This document shows positions 10,131 to 18,710 of a stretch of DNA of 64,000 nt, one piece after another (within the stretch, counting starts at the first letter, position 1; each line of letters starts with the position of its first letter). The notes below the pieces were generated by a model, which saw only the letters and a list, made by a program, of their open reading frames with translations, was not told the DNA's origin and did no database searches. A program made the translations under genes and the position numbers. The DNA lies in NCBI RefSeq assembly GCF_003075075.1, contig NZ_QCYM01000016.1, positions 45,663-109,662 of the forward strand, read 5' to 3'. This DNA comes from Labrenzia sp. 011 (GTDB lineage: Bacteria > Pseudomonadota > Alphaproteobacteria > Rhizobiales > Stappiaceae).

Positions 10131-11639
10131 TCAGCGCGCCGGCAGGAGAGCGTCCGGAATGTTCTGGTAGCAGACCGGCCGCAGGAAGCGGCGGATGGCC
10201 AGCGTTCCGACCGAAGTCGCACCGAAATTGGTCGACGCCGGATAGGGCCCGCCATGCACCATCGCGTCGGCCACTTCGACACCGGTCGGGAAACCGTTGG
10301 CGAGCACGCGGCCGGCCTTGCGTTCCAGGATCGGCAGCAGACCCCGGGCAAGATCCGTGTCACCGTCATCCATCTGCAGGGTGCAGGTGAGCTGTCCGAC
10401 CAGCCCCCTGGCGATTTCCAGCAGTTGCGCCTTGTCCTTGACGCGCACGACAATGCCGAGGGGACCGAAGACCTCTTCGCCGAGCTCCTCGTCGGCCAGC
10501 CACGCCTCGCCAGTGGTCTCGAAGAGATAGGGCGCCGCTTCCCGGGTTTCGCAGGACGTGCCGATCAGTTCGCGCACACCGGTCGCCCCGGACACCTTGC
10601 GGCTCCCGGAGCGGAAGGCTTCGGCGATGCCGTCGGTGAGCATTGTCTGTGCACCGATGTCGGACAGCGCGGCCTTCGACGTGTCGACGAAAGCATCCGC
10701 CTCCGGCCCGTCCAGGACAAGCACGATGCCCGGATTGGTGCAGAACTGCCCTGCCCCCATGGTCAGCGACCCAGCCCAGCCCTTGGCGATTGCCTCGCCG
10801 CGTGCGCCCAGCGCCACGGGCAGAACGAACATCGGATTGACCGAGCCGAGTTCGCCGAAGAAGGGGATCGGCACAGGACGCTGCGCACACAGATCGAACA
10901 AGGCACGCCCGCCGCGCAGCGATCCGGTGAAGCCGACGGCGGTGATCAGCGGATGCTGAACCAGAGCCTGGCCGACCTCGTAGCCGTTGCCCTGGATGAA
11001 GGAGAACACGCCCGGATGCAGCCCGCAGGACTTCACGGCGGCGGCAATGGCGTCGGCAACGATTTCACCGGTTCCCGGATGGGCCGGATGGCCTCTCACG
11101 ACAACCGGACAGCCCGCAGCCAGGGCCGACGCGGTGTCGCCGCCGGCCGTGGAAAAGGCAAGCGGGAAATTCGAGGCGCCGAAGACGGCGACAGGCCCGA
11201 TCGGCCGCTGGACCAGCTTCAGGTCCGGACGCGGCATGGGCTGACGGTCCGGCAGCGCCTCGTCGTGACGCAGGTCCAGATAGTCGCCTTTCAGGATATG
11301 GCTGGCGAACAGGCGCAACTGCCCGGTGGTGCGCCCGCGCTCTCCCTGGAGGCGACCTTCGGGAAGACCGGTTTCGGATGTGCCGATGGCCGTGATTGCC
11401 TCGGCACGGGCCTCGATCTCATCGGCGATGGCATTGAGGAACTTCGCCCGGTCCTCGCTGGAGGAATAGCCATAGGTCCAGAAAGCCTCTTCCGCGGCCT
11501 TGCAGGCCGCATCGACGTCCTTCACGGATCCGGAAGAAAAGTCGAAGGACTGGCCGTGAGCGGGCTGGGAGCTGAAAGTCTCTTCGCTCGCGGACCATTC
11601 GCCTGCGATGAGCTGCTTTCCGTGCGGCATAAAAGTCAT
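10131..11639 (-). CDS. 2-oxoglutarate semialdehyde (2,5-dioxovalerate) dehydrogenase
   Basis: A 502-residue aldehyde dehydrogenase of the NADP-dependent KGSADH branch. The opening MPHGKQLIAGEW, the cofactor/fold segment VAVFGASNFPLAFSTAGG, the catalytic glutamate region FFGELGSVNP and the catalytic cysteine in GQFCTNPG are all present. These enzymes oxidise 2,5-dioxopentanoate to 2-oxoglutarate, the last step of non-phosphorylative pentose, galactarate and hydroxyproline pathways. ATG 11639 is preceded by GGAAGG at a good distance. It lies 26 bases after the aldose 1-dehydrogenase gene on the same strand, which supports the pentose pathway reading. The middle steps (lactonase and two dehydratases) are not in the window. 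Confidence 0.88.
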   Translation of the reverse strand: MTFMPHGKQLIAGEWSASEETFSSQPAHGQSFDFSSGSVKDVDAACKAAEEAFWTYGYSSSEDRAKFLNAIADEIEARAEAITAIGTSETGLPEGRLQGERGRTTGQLRLFASHILKGDYLDLRHDEALPDRQPMPRPDLKLVQRPIGPVAVFGASNFPLAFSTAGGDTASALAAGCPVVVRGHPAHPGTGEIVADAIAAAVKSCGLHPGVFSFIQGNGYEVGQALVQHPLITAVGFTGSLRGGRALFDLCAQRPVPIPFFGELGSVNPMFVLPVALGARGEAIAKGWAGSLTMGAGQFCTNPGIVLVLDGPEADAFVDTSKAALSDIGAQTMLTDGIAEAFRSGSRKVSGATGVRELIGTSCETREAAPYLFETTGEAWLADEELGEEVFGPLGIVVRVKDKAQLLEIARGLVGQLTCTLQMDDGDTDLARGLLPILERKAGRVLANGFPTGVEVADAMVHGGPYPASTNFGATSVGTLAIRRFLRPVCYQNIPDALLPAR

Positions 11640-11665
11640 GTCAAACCTTCCGGTTTCTATAGGCA

Positions 11666-12589
11666 TCAATAGTGGAACGGTGCCGTGACAACCCGCTTTC
11701 CAAGGGAAAAGGCATCACAGACGTGAATCATCGGTGAGAGATCCATATCGCTTTCGCCGGCTTTTACCAAGGCCGCCATGCGGGCGTAGAGATTGGCATA
11801 TTCATGATTTGCGCCCTGCCTGACAAGATCACCATCTATTTCGAGCCGTTGGCCGCCGAGCGACAGTCTGGCGCTTCCCCGATCCGTCCCGATATCGATG
11901 TTCCAGGACTGCGGCCCCTCCTGCCGCCAGTCGAAATCGGCGGTCATGCGGGCACCGGTCGGGTCCGCGAAATCCAGACGCGCGGCAATGGGCGTGTCGC
12001 GGTTTTCAGGAAATTCCAGGGTCGCCGCGGACAGATGCACCGGATGGGGCAGAATTTCCGTCAGGATGGACAGCGCATTGATGCCCGGATCGAAGACGCC
12101 CATTCCGCCCGGCTCCCAGATCCATTCCTGTCCCGGGTGCCAGTGGCGGACATCTTCCTTCCAGGTTATCTCCAGCGTCTTCAGGGTGCGTTCGGCCAGC
12201 CAGGCCTTCAGGTCCGGAACGCAATCGGCATAACGCGAATGCCAGGTTGCGAAGATCGTCACACCGTTGTCCTTCGCCAGCGCCTCGAGCGCATAGCATT
12301 CGGCAAGGCTCTGGCCCGGCGGTTTTTCCAGCATGACGTTCCTGCCGGCCCTGAGCGCCGCCGCCGCATAGGCAAAGCGCGGTTGCGGCGGAATCGCGAG
12401 CGAGATCGTGGTGATGTCCGGCCGGGTCTCCAGGAGAGTCTCGAGGCTCTCGAAGTGGTCGATGCCCTCGACGCCGGCATGGCGGCTGACCGCCGCTTCG
12501 AGAGACCAGTCCGGATTTGCCGCAATCGCGGGAATATGCTGGTCGCGGGCAATCTTTCCGATACCGACCAGCGCAAGTTTTTCAGCCAT
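11666..12589 (-). CDS. aldose 1-dehydrogenase (L-arabinose/D-galactose type), Gfo/Idh/MocA family
   Basis: A 307-residue dehydrogenase: N-terminal Rossmann motif VGIGKIARDQHIPA, MLEKPPGQSL with the conserved lysine, then TWHSRYAD, WKEDVRHWHPGQEW and FDPGINALS. From memory, the Azospirillum brasilense L-arabinose 1-dehydrogenase active-site set (His119, Glu147, His153, Asp169, Asn173) lines up with His117, Glu145, His151, Asp167 and Asn171 here, a constant offset of two. It oxidises the aldose to its lactone in the cytoplasm. It is followed by the KGSADH gene, together giving the first and last steps of a non-phosphorylative route. ATG 12589 overlaps the stop of a possible small upstream reading frame (TGATG). 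Confidence 0.9.
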   Translation of the reverse strand: MAEKLALVGIGKIARDQHIPAIAANPDWSLEAAVSRHAGVEGIDHFESLETLLETRPDITTISLAIPPQPRFAYAAAALRAGRNVMLEKPPGQSLAECYALEALAKDNGVTIFATWHSRYADCVPDLKAWLAERTLKTLEITWKEDVRHWHPGQEWIWEPGGMGVFDPGINALSILTEILPHPVHLSAATLEFPENRDTPIAARLDFADPTGARMTADFDWRQEGPQSWNIDIGTDRGSARLSLGGQRLEIDGDLVRQGANHEYANLYARMAALVKAGESDMDLSPMIHVCDAFSLGKRVVTAPFHY

Positions 12590-12804
12590 CAATGAGAATC
12601 CTTTGGTACCGCGAACCTGCGGCATCCTTTCAGGAAGTCGAAACCGGCGCCGGTATCGGCGCCCTGGACACGATCACGGAACAGGCGTGCGTAGCCGCTG
12701 TCCGCTACTTGGTGGGAAGATATCCACTCTTCAAGCCTGCGGGCAAGCTCCTCCTCGCAAAACTCCAGACGGCGCTCCCTGCCGGGACCATCCAGCCCGA
12801 TCAT
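12589..12804 (-). CDS. possible small protein, translationally coupled to the aldose dehydrogenase
   Basis: A 71-codon frame whose TGA overlaps the dehydrogenase ATG by one base (TGATG), the classic coupling arrangement. The product is charged (CEEELARRLEEWISS near the middle) and codon third positions look GC-biased as in real genes here. I recognise no family. The putative ATG 12804 has GGAAGG too close (1 base) to be an ideal ribosome site, and the frame stays open further upstream, so the true start may differ. It could equally be chance in a high-GC leader region. Confidence 0.3.
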   Translation of the reverse strand: MIGLDGPGRERRLEFCEEELARRLEEWISSHQVADSGYARLFRDRVQGADTGAGFDFLKGCRRFAVPKDSH

Positions 12805-13047
12805 GCCTTCCGTGTGGCCCCGCCCTCCTGCGGTGGCGTGCCAGCTGCTGCGCGCTGCGGGCGAGAAAGGGGGCTTCCTAATAGCTTCCACCAGGCGACA
12901 GGTGTCTGAAACATATTCCGTTTCGGCAGCGTCCGTGCCACGGTAGGCAGACGCTTGAAACGGGGGAGGCCGCGCTGAACTGTCCGCGCATGAATTTGAA
13001 GACAGCCGGGAACGGAAGGCAGCCCGAAGCAGAGTTCCGGGAAAAAC

Positions 13048-14502
13048 ATGCGTGAAGAAATCCCCGAACAAACGATGGTGAAGGGATACAGTCTGGCCGG
13101 CATGGTCATCGGACCGCTTGCCGCTCTGGCGATGCTGGCGCTGCCCGTTCCAGCCGGATTGACCTTCCAGGGCTGGGCCAGTGCCGCGATTGCCGTTTGG
13201 ATGGGGATCTGGTGGGCAAGCGAAGCGGTTCCGGTTGCCGCGACCGCCCTGTTGCCGCTCGTGTTCTTTCCGCTGTTCGGCATCTCCGATTTCGCCCAGA
13301 CCGCGGCGCCCTTTGCCAATCCGCTGATATTTCTGTTTCTCGGCGGTTTCCTGATCTCCCTGGCGCTGCAGCGATGGAACCTCCACCGCCGCATCGCACT
13401 GCATATCCTGTCGGTCGTCGGAAGCAGCCCCTCCGCGCTCATCGGCGGCGTGATGGTGGCCACGGCCTGCCTGAGCATGTGGATCAGCAATACGGCCACC
13501 GCCATGATGATGATGCCGCTGGCCATTTCCCTGACCTCGGTCCTGACCGATGCCGGCCAGCGGGAGAAGACCGGCATCTCGTCGGCCCTGCTGCTTGCGG
13601 TTGCCTATTCGGCATCGATCGGCGGGCTGGCAACTCTGGTCGGGTCCCCGCCGAATGCCCTGCTTGCCGCCTATATGGAGCAGCGCCACGGGATTCATGT
13701 CGGCTTCGTGGACTGGATGGCCATCGGACTGCCGGTCGTTCTGGCGATGTTGCCGATCACCTGGTTCCTGCTCACCCGGATCGATTTTCACCTCGATCAC
13801 ACATCAGCCTGTGCAGGTCCGCAGGTCATCCGGCAGGAACTGGACAAACTCGGTCCGGTAAGCGCTGCGGAAAAACGCGTCGCGGCCATCTTCGCGCTCG
13901 TGGCGATACTGTGGATCTTCAATCCCCTGACCACCGACATGATCGGGCCGTCCGGTCTTCATGACGCGGGCATCGCGATCTCCGGTGCGCTGCTGCTGTT
14001 CCTGGTCCCGGCGGGTACGAAAGCCCGTGTCTTCCTCCTTGACTGGAACTGGGCGAAACGGGCGCCCTGGGACATTCTCATCCTCTTCGGCGGTGGCCTG
14101 AGCCTGGCCCAGGCGGTGGACAGGACCGGCCTGGCCTCCTGGATCGGCAATGGCCTGTCCTTTTTCGAAAGCTGGCCGCTCTTCGCGCTTGTGTTGGCCG
14201 TCGCGCTGCTCGTCATCTTCCTGACCGAGCTGACGAGCAACACGGCGACGACCGCGGCCTTCCTGCCGGTTGTCGGAGCGGTGGCGGTACAGGCCGGCCT
14301 GGATCCGCTGTTCCTGGCCGCCCCCGCCGCCATGGCCGCCTCCTGTGCCTTCATGTTGCCGGTTGCGACACCGCCGAACGCCATCGTGTTCGGAACCGGG
14401 CAGGTCTCGATACCCGAAATGATGCGGGCGGGAATTCTGGTGAATCTTGCGGCTGTGGCGGTGATAGCCATCCTGTCCACCGTGACCGCCGGCATCGATT
14501 AG
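13048..14502 (+). CDS. SLC13/DASS family anion:sodium symporter
   Basis: A 484-residue inner-membrane transporter with about 11-12 hydrophobic segments. Two internally repeated SNT motifs (ISNTATAM and TSNTATTAAFLP), each paired with a PPNA turn (GSPPNALLAAY, ATPPNAIVFG), are the substrate/Na+ sites of the divalent-anion:sodium symporter family. Substrates are usually succinate, malate, fumarate, citrate, tartrate or sulfate. A dicarboxylate is my preference given its catabolic surroundings. It is divergent from the aldose dehydrogenase operon and upstream of the LodAB pair with a 156-base gap, so co-transcription with lodAB is possible but not shown. Confidence 0.92.
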   Translation: MREEIPEQTMVKGYSLAGMVIGPLAALAMLALPVPAGLTFQGWASAAIAVWMGIWWASEAVPVAATALLPLVFFPLFGISDFAQTAAPFANPLIFLFLGGFLISLALQRWNLHRRIALHILSVVGSSPSALIGGVMVATACLSMWISNTATAMMMMPLAISLTSVLTDAGQREKTGISSALLLAVAYSASIGGLATLVGSPPNALLAAYMEQRHGIHVGFVDWMAIGLPVVLAMLPITWFLLTRIDFHLDHTSACAGPQVIRQELDKLGPVSAAEKRVAAIFALVAILWIFNPLTTDMIGPSGLHDAGIAISGALLLFLVPAGTKARVFLLDWNWAKRAPWDILILFGGGLSLAQAVDRTGLASWIGNGLSFFESWPLFALVLAVALLVIFLTELTSNTATTAAFLPVVGAVAVQAGLDPLFLAAPAAMAASCAFMLPVATPPNAIVFGTGQVSIPEMMRAGILVNLAAVAVIAILSTVTAGID

Positions 14503-14658
14503 CTCCCCGGAAGACCGGCAGAAAGCCGTCGTTCGCGAGTTTTTAACTTTTACAATCCTAGTTTGCAAAAACAGACCGATTGATTTTACGTTGCATAGGC
14601 CAACACCCGACAGCAGCGCGATTCAGATCCGGGTTACACAGCCAGGAAGCGGGGGAAC

Positions 14659-16686
14659 ATGACAGGTTCAAATGGAATCAAACGGCGGGATTTTCTCGCT
14701 CAATCGACAGCCGCCCTGGCTCTGACCGGGCTGGCGTTTCTGCCCAGACCGGCAGTAGCACAACGCAGCTCAGTGGAGCCTGCGCCCGAGGGCGCCACAC
14801 CGGCGCGGGTGCGCATCTATCCCGCCATCGGCATAAGCCGGGTCGGCGGAAGTCTGCGCTGGTACCTTGCTCCCGAGGTCCCGGGCCTGCCGCCGAAACC
14901 GGAAGGCGGTTTCAAGGATGGCGACCGCCTCATCAAGAAACAGGTGCAAAGATTCCGGGTTTACGCCTTTGACGATCAGGACCGGGTAATCGGCGAGATC
15001 AAGGCCGACGAGGCGAAGATCGACTGGCAGGTGCATCTGGCGAATACCAAGGCTGCCTGGTACGGCTTCCACAATCCCCTGGACAACGGCGAAGATGCGC
15101 CCGGATTGCCGGGACAGATGCGCAACCAGTATTTCGTCGACGATGAGTCCCGCGAGGCCAATCTCATCATCGATGGCGGGCTGAAGGAAATTTCCGGCAA
15201 GGACACCAATGAAGGCGGCGGCAATCCGGCCTATCGTTTCGAGGGCACCTTCTGGGGGCGCTATCCGGTCGGGCTCGGCGAATTGCGCACAGATTCGGAC
15301 GGGCGTCTGCTGGTCTTCCCGCCCGACGGCAAGTCCGGCTCGCCCACCAATGCGCCGATCAAGAGTTTTGCCGACAATGACGGCTGGTACGACGACTGGT
15401 GCGATGGCCCCGTCACCGCGACCGTGACCTTCCCGGACGGGCGCAAGCTCGCGGCAGACCCGAGCTGGGTTGCCAGTGTCGGGCCGAATTTCGCTCCCGA
15501 AATTCCCCCGATCACGACCCTTTACGACGTCATCCAGAATCTGAATGTCTCCGAAGGCTGGACACCTCCCCCCGCCTCTCCCCTGTCGTTCCGGCGCGAC
15601 ATCTATCCGACTTTCCGCCGGGCCGCGCTGATGGACTGGCTTGCCAATGCCGCCCGGCACCGGTCCGGATGGCTTGACGTGGATTTCTCGGCGCCGGGCT
15701 TCGCCGAGAAGCTGGCCGATCCGTCGCCGGAGAACGAAGCCTTTCGCAGGAAGATCTTCAGCCTGTTCCGCAATCCGGAAAACACCGGGCCGGAGGCCTA
15801 CAAGGAAGAACGTCTCAAGATCCCCTATATGCTTGGCGACGGCGTCAATTATGACGGCAGCCCGCTGCAGTGGTTCCAGTTCCCGGCCCTGCAATACAAC
15901 AATCTGAAGGCCTGGGCCGCCGGGGACTTCCGCAACGATCTGGACGATCCTGATTATGACTCCATCGAAACGCTGGACGATGTCCCGCTCGAGCAGCAAC
16001 CGGCCGCGCTGACGGAAGCGGCCCTCGAACCATGTTCGGGAGGCGGCTTTCATCCCGGTGTCGAACTGAGCTACTACCTGCGCCTCGCGCCGATGTATGC
16101 TCGCCACAGCGACGCGACCGCAGAGCCGTTCCGGCTTGCCCATGGCAACCGTCCGGAGCTGGTGCAGACCATCGGCAGGCTGCTGACCCTGGAAAAGGCG
16201 CTGGAAGGCGGAAACGGCGCGCCGCCACCGGTGGGGCCGCAGTCTGCCGGGGACCTGACCCGCTGGATGGGGCTGCCCTGGCAATGTGACGCCTTCAGCT
16301 GCCAGCAGGTTCTCCTGCAGGAAAATTTCCCCACCGCGGTCTGGTGGCCGGCCCTGCTGCCGATCGACGTGCTGCCGGAAGACTATTATGCGCAAGTCAT
16401 GCGTCCGGACCTGCCCGAGCAGGAGCGGCTCAAGTTCCTGAACAGCCGGGTTGCCTGGTCGCGCGGCGTGGCCGGCATCGGCTATCACGCCAACGCCAGC
16501 TACTGGGACGGCATCACCAACATGATCACGCTCTGGGAGCGCATGGGCTTCGTGGTACGCAAACCGGCACCGCAGGATCCGGGACGGCCGGAAGGCGTGC
16601 CGGACGAGCTTTACGTGGAGACCGGCCGGGCCGAGATGGAGTTCCGGTTCAACTGGTCGCCCGCCGACGGCATGTTGCCCGAATAG
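14659..16686 (+). CDS. LodA/GoxA-like CTQ-dependent amino acid oxidase with Tat-like signal
   Basis: A 675-residue homologue of the LodA/GoxA oxidases (lysine epsilon-oxidase, glycine oxidase), which use cysteine tryptophylquinone built from their own residues and release H2O2. The family hallmark near the N-terminus, RIYPAIGISRVGGSLRWYL, is clear, as is the C-terminal PWQCDAFSCQQ block with Cys543 and Cys548 and the later Trp562/563, Trp600 and Trp616, among which the crosslinked pair should lie. The N-terminus is KRRDFLAQS followed by a hydrophobic stretch ending in AVAQ, a Tat-type signal. GGGGGA precedes ATG 14659. The LodB flavoprotein gene follows after 2 bases. The substrate amino acid is unknown. 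Confidence 0.88.
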   Translation: MTGSNGIKRRDFLAQSTAALALTGLAFLPRPAVAQRSSVEPAPEGATPARVRIYPAIGISRVGGSLRWYLAPEVPGLPPKPEGGFKDGDRLIKKQVQRFRVYAFDDQDRVIGEIKADEAKIDWQVHLANTKAAWYGFHNPLDNGEDAPGLPGQMRNQYFVDDESREANLIIDGGLKEISGKDTNEGGGNPAYRFEGTFWGRYPVGLGELRTDSDGRLLVFPPDGKSGSPTNAPIKSFADNDGWYDDWCDGPVTATVTFPDGRKLAADPSWVASVGPNFAPEIPPITTLYDVIQNLNVSEGWTPPPASPLSFRRDIYPTFRRAALMDWLANAARHRSGWLDVDFSAPGFAEKLADPSPENEAFRRKIFSLFRNPENTGPEAYKEERLKIPYMLGDGVNYDGSPLQWFQFPALQYNNLKAWAAGDFRNDLDDPDYDSIETLDDVPLEQQPAALTEAALEPCSGGGFHPGVELSYYLRLAPMYARHSDATAEPFRLAHGNRPELVQTIGRLLTLEKALEGGNGAPPPVGPQSAGDLTRWMGLPWQCDAFSCQQVLLQENFPTAVWWPALLPIDVLPEDYYAQVMRPDLPEQERLKFLNSRVAWSRGVAGIGYHANASYWDGITNMITLWERMGFVVRKPAPQDPGRPEGVPDELYVETGRAEMEFRFNWSPADGMLPE

Positions 16687-16688
16687 GC

Positions 16689-17792
16689 ATGGCGGATCAT
16701 CATCGGATTGCCGTGATCGGCGCGGGCATCGCGGGGGCCGCCTGCTGCCTCAGGCTGACACAGCTCGGGTTCCGGCCCCTGTGGGTCGCGCCGGAAGAAA
16801 CGCTGCGGGACAAGCCCGGCGAGCTGCTGTCCGCCGCCGCCCGGCCGCTGCTAGCGGCCCTGGGTGCGGAAGGGCTGCTGGCAAAAGGCACGCACCGGCC
16901 CGCACACGGCATGTTTTCCGCCTGGGGCAGCGACAGACTGACCGAGCGCAGCAGCATCGTGCATCTGGAGGGGCCGCAAACGGTGCTGGACCGCATGGGG
17001 TTCGAGCGCGGTCTGAACGGGCTTGCCGAAGCCTCCGGCCCGGTGCGTCTTGCGGAACAGCTGACAGGCTGCGCCCCGGCGGAGAACGGCTGGCTGCTCG
17101 ATGTTGCCGGGCGGAAGATGACCTGCGAACTGGCTATCGACGCCAGTGGCCGCAAGGCGGTTCTGGCGCGCGACCGGGCCACCCGCTTCCGCGCCGACAG
17201 GCTTGCGGCGCTCTACGGATTTCTGGACCAGGATCCCGCTTCCGACGTGACACCGACACCCGCCACGCTGGTGGAGGCGGTGCCCGATGGCTGGTTCTAT
17301 GCAACCTGTCTCGCCGACGGGCGCCTTGCCCTGAATTTCTATACGGACGCGGACCTGATGCGCGAGGCCTCCGGAGGCAGGGAGCCTGCCTGGGAGGCGG
17401 TGCTGAGCACATCGGTGTCCGTGCGACGCTGGATCGACGAGGCCGGGTTCCTGCTGCCGGACAAACCGCTGCTCGCCAGCGCCGCCACAACCTGGTTGGC
17501 GCCCTGCGCCGGGGCGAACTGGCTGGCAGTGGGCGATGCTGCCACCGCCTTCGATCCCCTGTCCTCCCACGGCATGACATCCGCGTTGTGGTCAGGCCTC
17601 CAGGGCGCCGAGGCCGCCGCGGCCAGCCTCACGGGAGATCCGCTCGCATCGGATATCTATGCGGAGCGGGTCGCCCGGGGCGTGCAGGAATTTCTGATCG
17701 GCCGAAGGCGCATCTACGCCCAGGAAACCCGCTTTGCGGACAGCCCGTTCTGGCAAAGACGGCAGCAACCCAAAGAGACCGTCCCCGCGTAG
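16689..17792 (+). CDS. LodB-like FAD-dependent maturase
   Basis: A 367-residue flavoprotein with an N-terminal dinucleotide fold IAVIGAGIAGAACCLRL and a C-terminal FAD contact AVGDAATAFDPLSSHGM, the GD..AFDP motif of the tryptophan-halogenase/geranylgeranyl-reductase-like group to which LodB belongs. LodB-type proteins are required in the cytoplasm to install the tryptophylquinone of their LodA partner. The gene starts 2 bases after the LodA stop, so strict co-expression is expected. An independent monooxygenase/halogenase role is unlikely given this pairing. Confidence 0.85.
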   Translation: MADHHRIAVIGAGIAGAACCLRLTQLGFRPLWVAPEETLRDKPGELLSAAARPLLAALGAEGLLAKGTHRPAHGMFSAWGSDRLTERSSIVHLEGPQTVLDRMGFERGLNGLAEASGPVRLAEQLTGCAPAENGWLLDVAGRKMTCELAIDASGRKAVLARDRATRFRADRLAALYGFLDQDPASDVTPTPATLVEAVPDGWFYATCLADGRLALNFYTDADLMREASGGREPAWEAVLSTSVSVRRWIDEAGFLLPDKPLLASAATTWLAPCAGANWLAVGDAATAFDPLSSHGMTSALWSGLQGAEAAAASLTGDPLASDIYAERVARGVQEFLIGRRRIYAQETRFADSPFWQRRQQPKETVPA

Positions 17793-17798
17793 CAGGAA

Positions 17799-17826
17799 GG
17801 CAAGCGGCCATGCGCGTGGCCTTGCC
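17799..17826. terminator. hairpin between convergent lodB and iclR genes
   Basis: GGCAAG and GGCCA (17799-17810) pair with TGGCC and TTGCC (17817-17826) around a TGCGCG loop, with a small bulge. It lies in the 46-base gap between two converging genes, the right place for a shared terminator, but no T-run is present on either strand. Confidence 0.4.
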
Positions 17827-17838
17827 CGCCGGATGAAG

Positions 17839-18600
17839 TCATCGAGGCGCGTCGAGGCTGCGGTGCAGATCTTCCGCGGCGTGCTTGAGATGCGCCAGAG
17901 CCGTGGCGGCCGCTTCGCCGGACAGACGCGCCACCGGCCCGAACACCGACAGGCCGGTGATCATCCTGCCGCTGCCGCTGAACAGCGGAACGGCGATCGC
18001 ATGGAGCGTGTCTTCCCGTTCGCCCCGGTTTTCGGCAAAACCTTCGCGGCGAACCCGTTCAAGCTCCGCCCGCAAGGCGGCCTCGCCGGTGATCGTCGCC
18101 CCGGTGAACGCCCTGGGGTCGACCCGACTGAAATAGGCGTCCAATTCCTTTTCCGGCAGATGTGCCAGCCAGAGCTTGCCGTGGGCGGTGCACCAGGCTT
18201 CCAGCTCCGACCCCACACGGATATCGACCAGCACCGGGCGGTCGGGAACGGCACGCGCGATGCAGACGACCTTGTCCGCGCGGAACAGCGTCGCCATGGA
18301 GGCCTCGCCAAGGCGGCCGGTCAGCGCATTGAGCACCGGCTGCAGAATGCCGGCAAGCGAACCGCCATCGAGCAGCCGCTCCGCCAGATCGGCGAACAGG
18401 AACCCCAGGCGGTACCGGCCGCGATCCACGGCGACCAGCGCGCCGACATGCTCCAGCGTCTTGAGGAAACGGTGCGCGGTGACCGCATTCACGCCCAGCT
18501 CGGCCATCACGTCCGCGGCGGAGATGATCGTTCGGCCGGCGGAAAAAAGCTTCAGGATTTCGAAGGCCTTCACCACGGAACCGTTGATCTGAGCCACCAT
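17839..18600 (-). CDS. IclR family transcriptional regulator
   Basis: A 253-residue IclR protein: N-terminal winged helix (SVVKAFEILKLFS, AADVMAELGVNAVTAHRFLKTLE, RYRLG) and a C-terminal GAF-like effector domain (CIARAVPDRPVLVDIRVGSELEAW, and later GLSVFGPVARLSG). It points away from the ThDP enzyme at 18711; the shared 110-base AT-rich region holds a perfect 17-base dyad, so control of that gene and autoregulation are likely. It converges on the lodAB operon. The ligand, probably a small organic or 2-oxo acid, is unknown. Confidence 0.92.
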   Translation of the reverse strand: MVAQINGSVVKAFEILKLFSAGRTIISAADVMAELGVNAVTAHRFLKTLEHVGALVAVDRGRYRLGFLFADLAERLLDGGSLAGILQPVLNALTGRLGEASMATLFRADKVVCIARAVPDRPVLVDIRVGSELEAWCTAHGKLWLAHLPEKELDAYFSRVDPRAFTGATITGEAALRAELERVRREGFAENRGEREDTLHAIAVPLFSGSGRMITGLSVFGPVARLSGEAAATALAHLKHAAEDLHRSLDAPR

Positions 18601-18677
18601 CTCCGAATGAACCTTTCCCGATCCGCAAACGGAGTTGTTGACGGACGCCCAAGCTTATTACAATATAAGATATATAA

Positions 18678-18694
18678 ATTACTATTATAGTAAT
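18678..18694. promoter_or_regulatory. dyad operator candidate for the IclR protein
   Basis: ATTACTA-TTA-TAGTAAT is a perfect 7+7 dyad (18678-18694) in the AT-rich iclR/ThDP-enzyme intergenic region. It ends 16 bases before ATG 18711 and overlaps the likely leader, suiting repression. ATATAAGATATATAA just upstream could supply a -10 element. Confidence 0.6.
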
Positions 18695-18710
18695 AATGGA
18701 GAATGTCAAG

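Noticed and set aside
10254..11672. 472-codon plus-strand frame across the aldehyde dehydrogenase
   Set aside because: Antisense shadow; the dehydrogenase carries the catalytic Cys and Glu.
12589..13800. 403-codon minus-strand frame opposite the SLC13 gene
   Set aside because: Most of it is the mirror of a clear transporter gene and its composition (Arg/Gln/Gly/His-rich) is typical of antisense frames in high-GC DNA; only the last 71 codons, outside the transporter, are kept as a weak candidate.
14770..16488. 572-codon minus-strand frame across the LodA-like gene
   Set aside because: Antisense shadow of a convincing family member; no ribosome site or motif.
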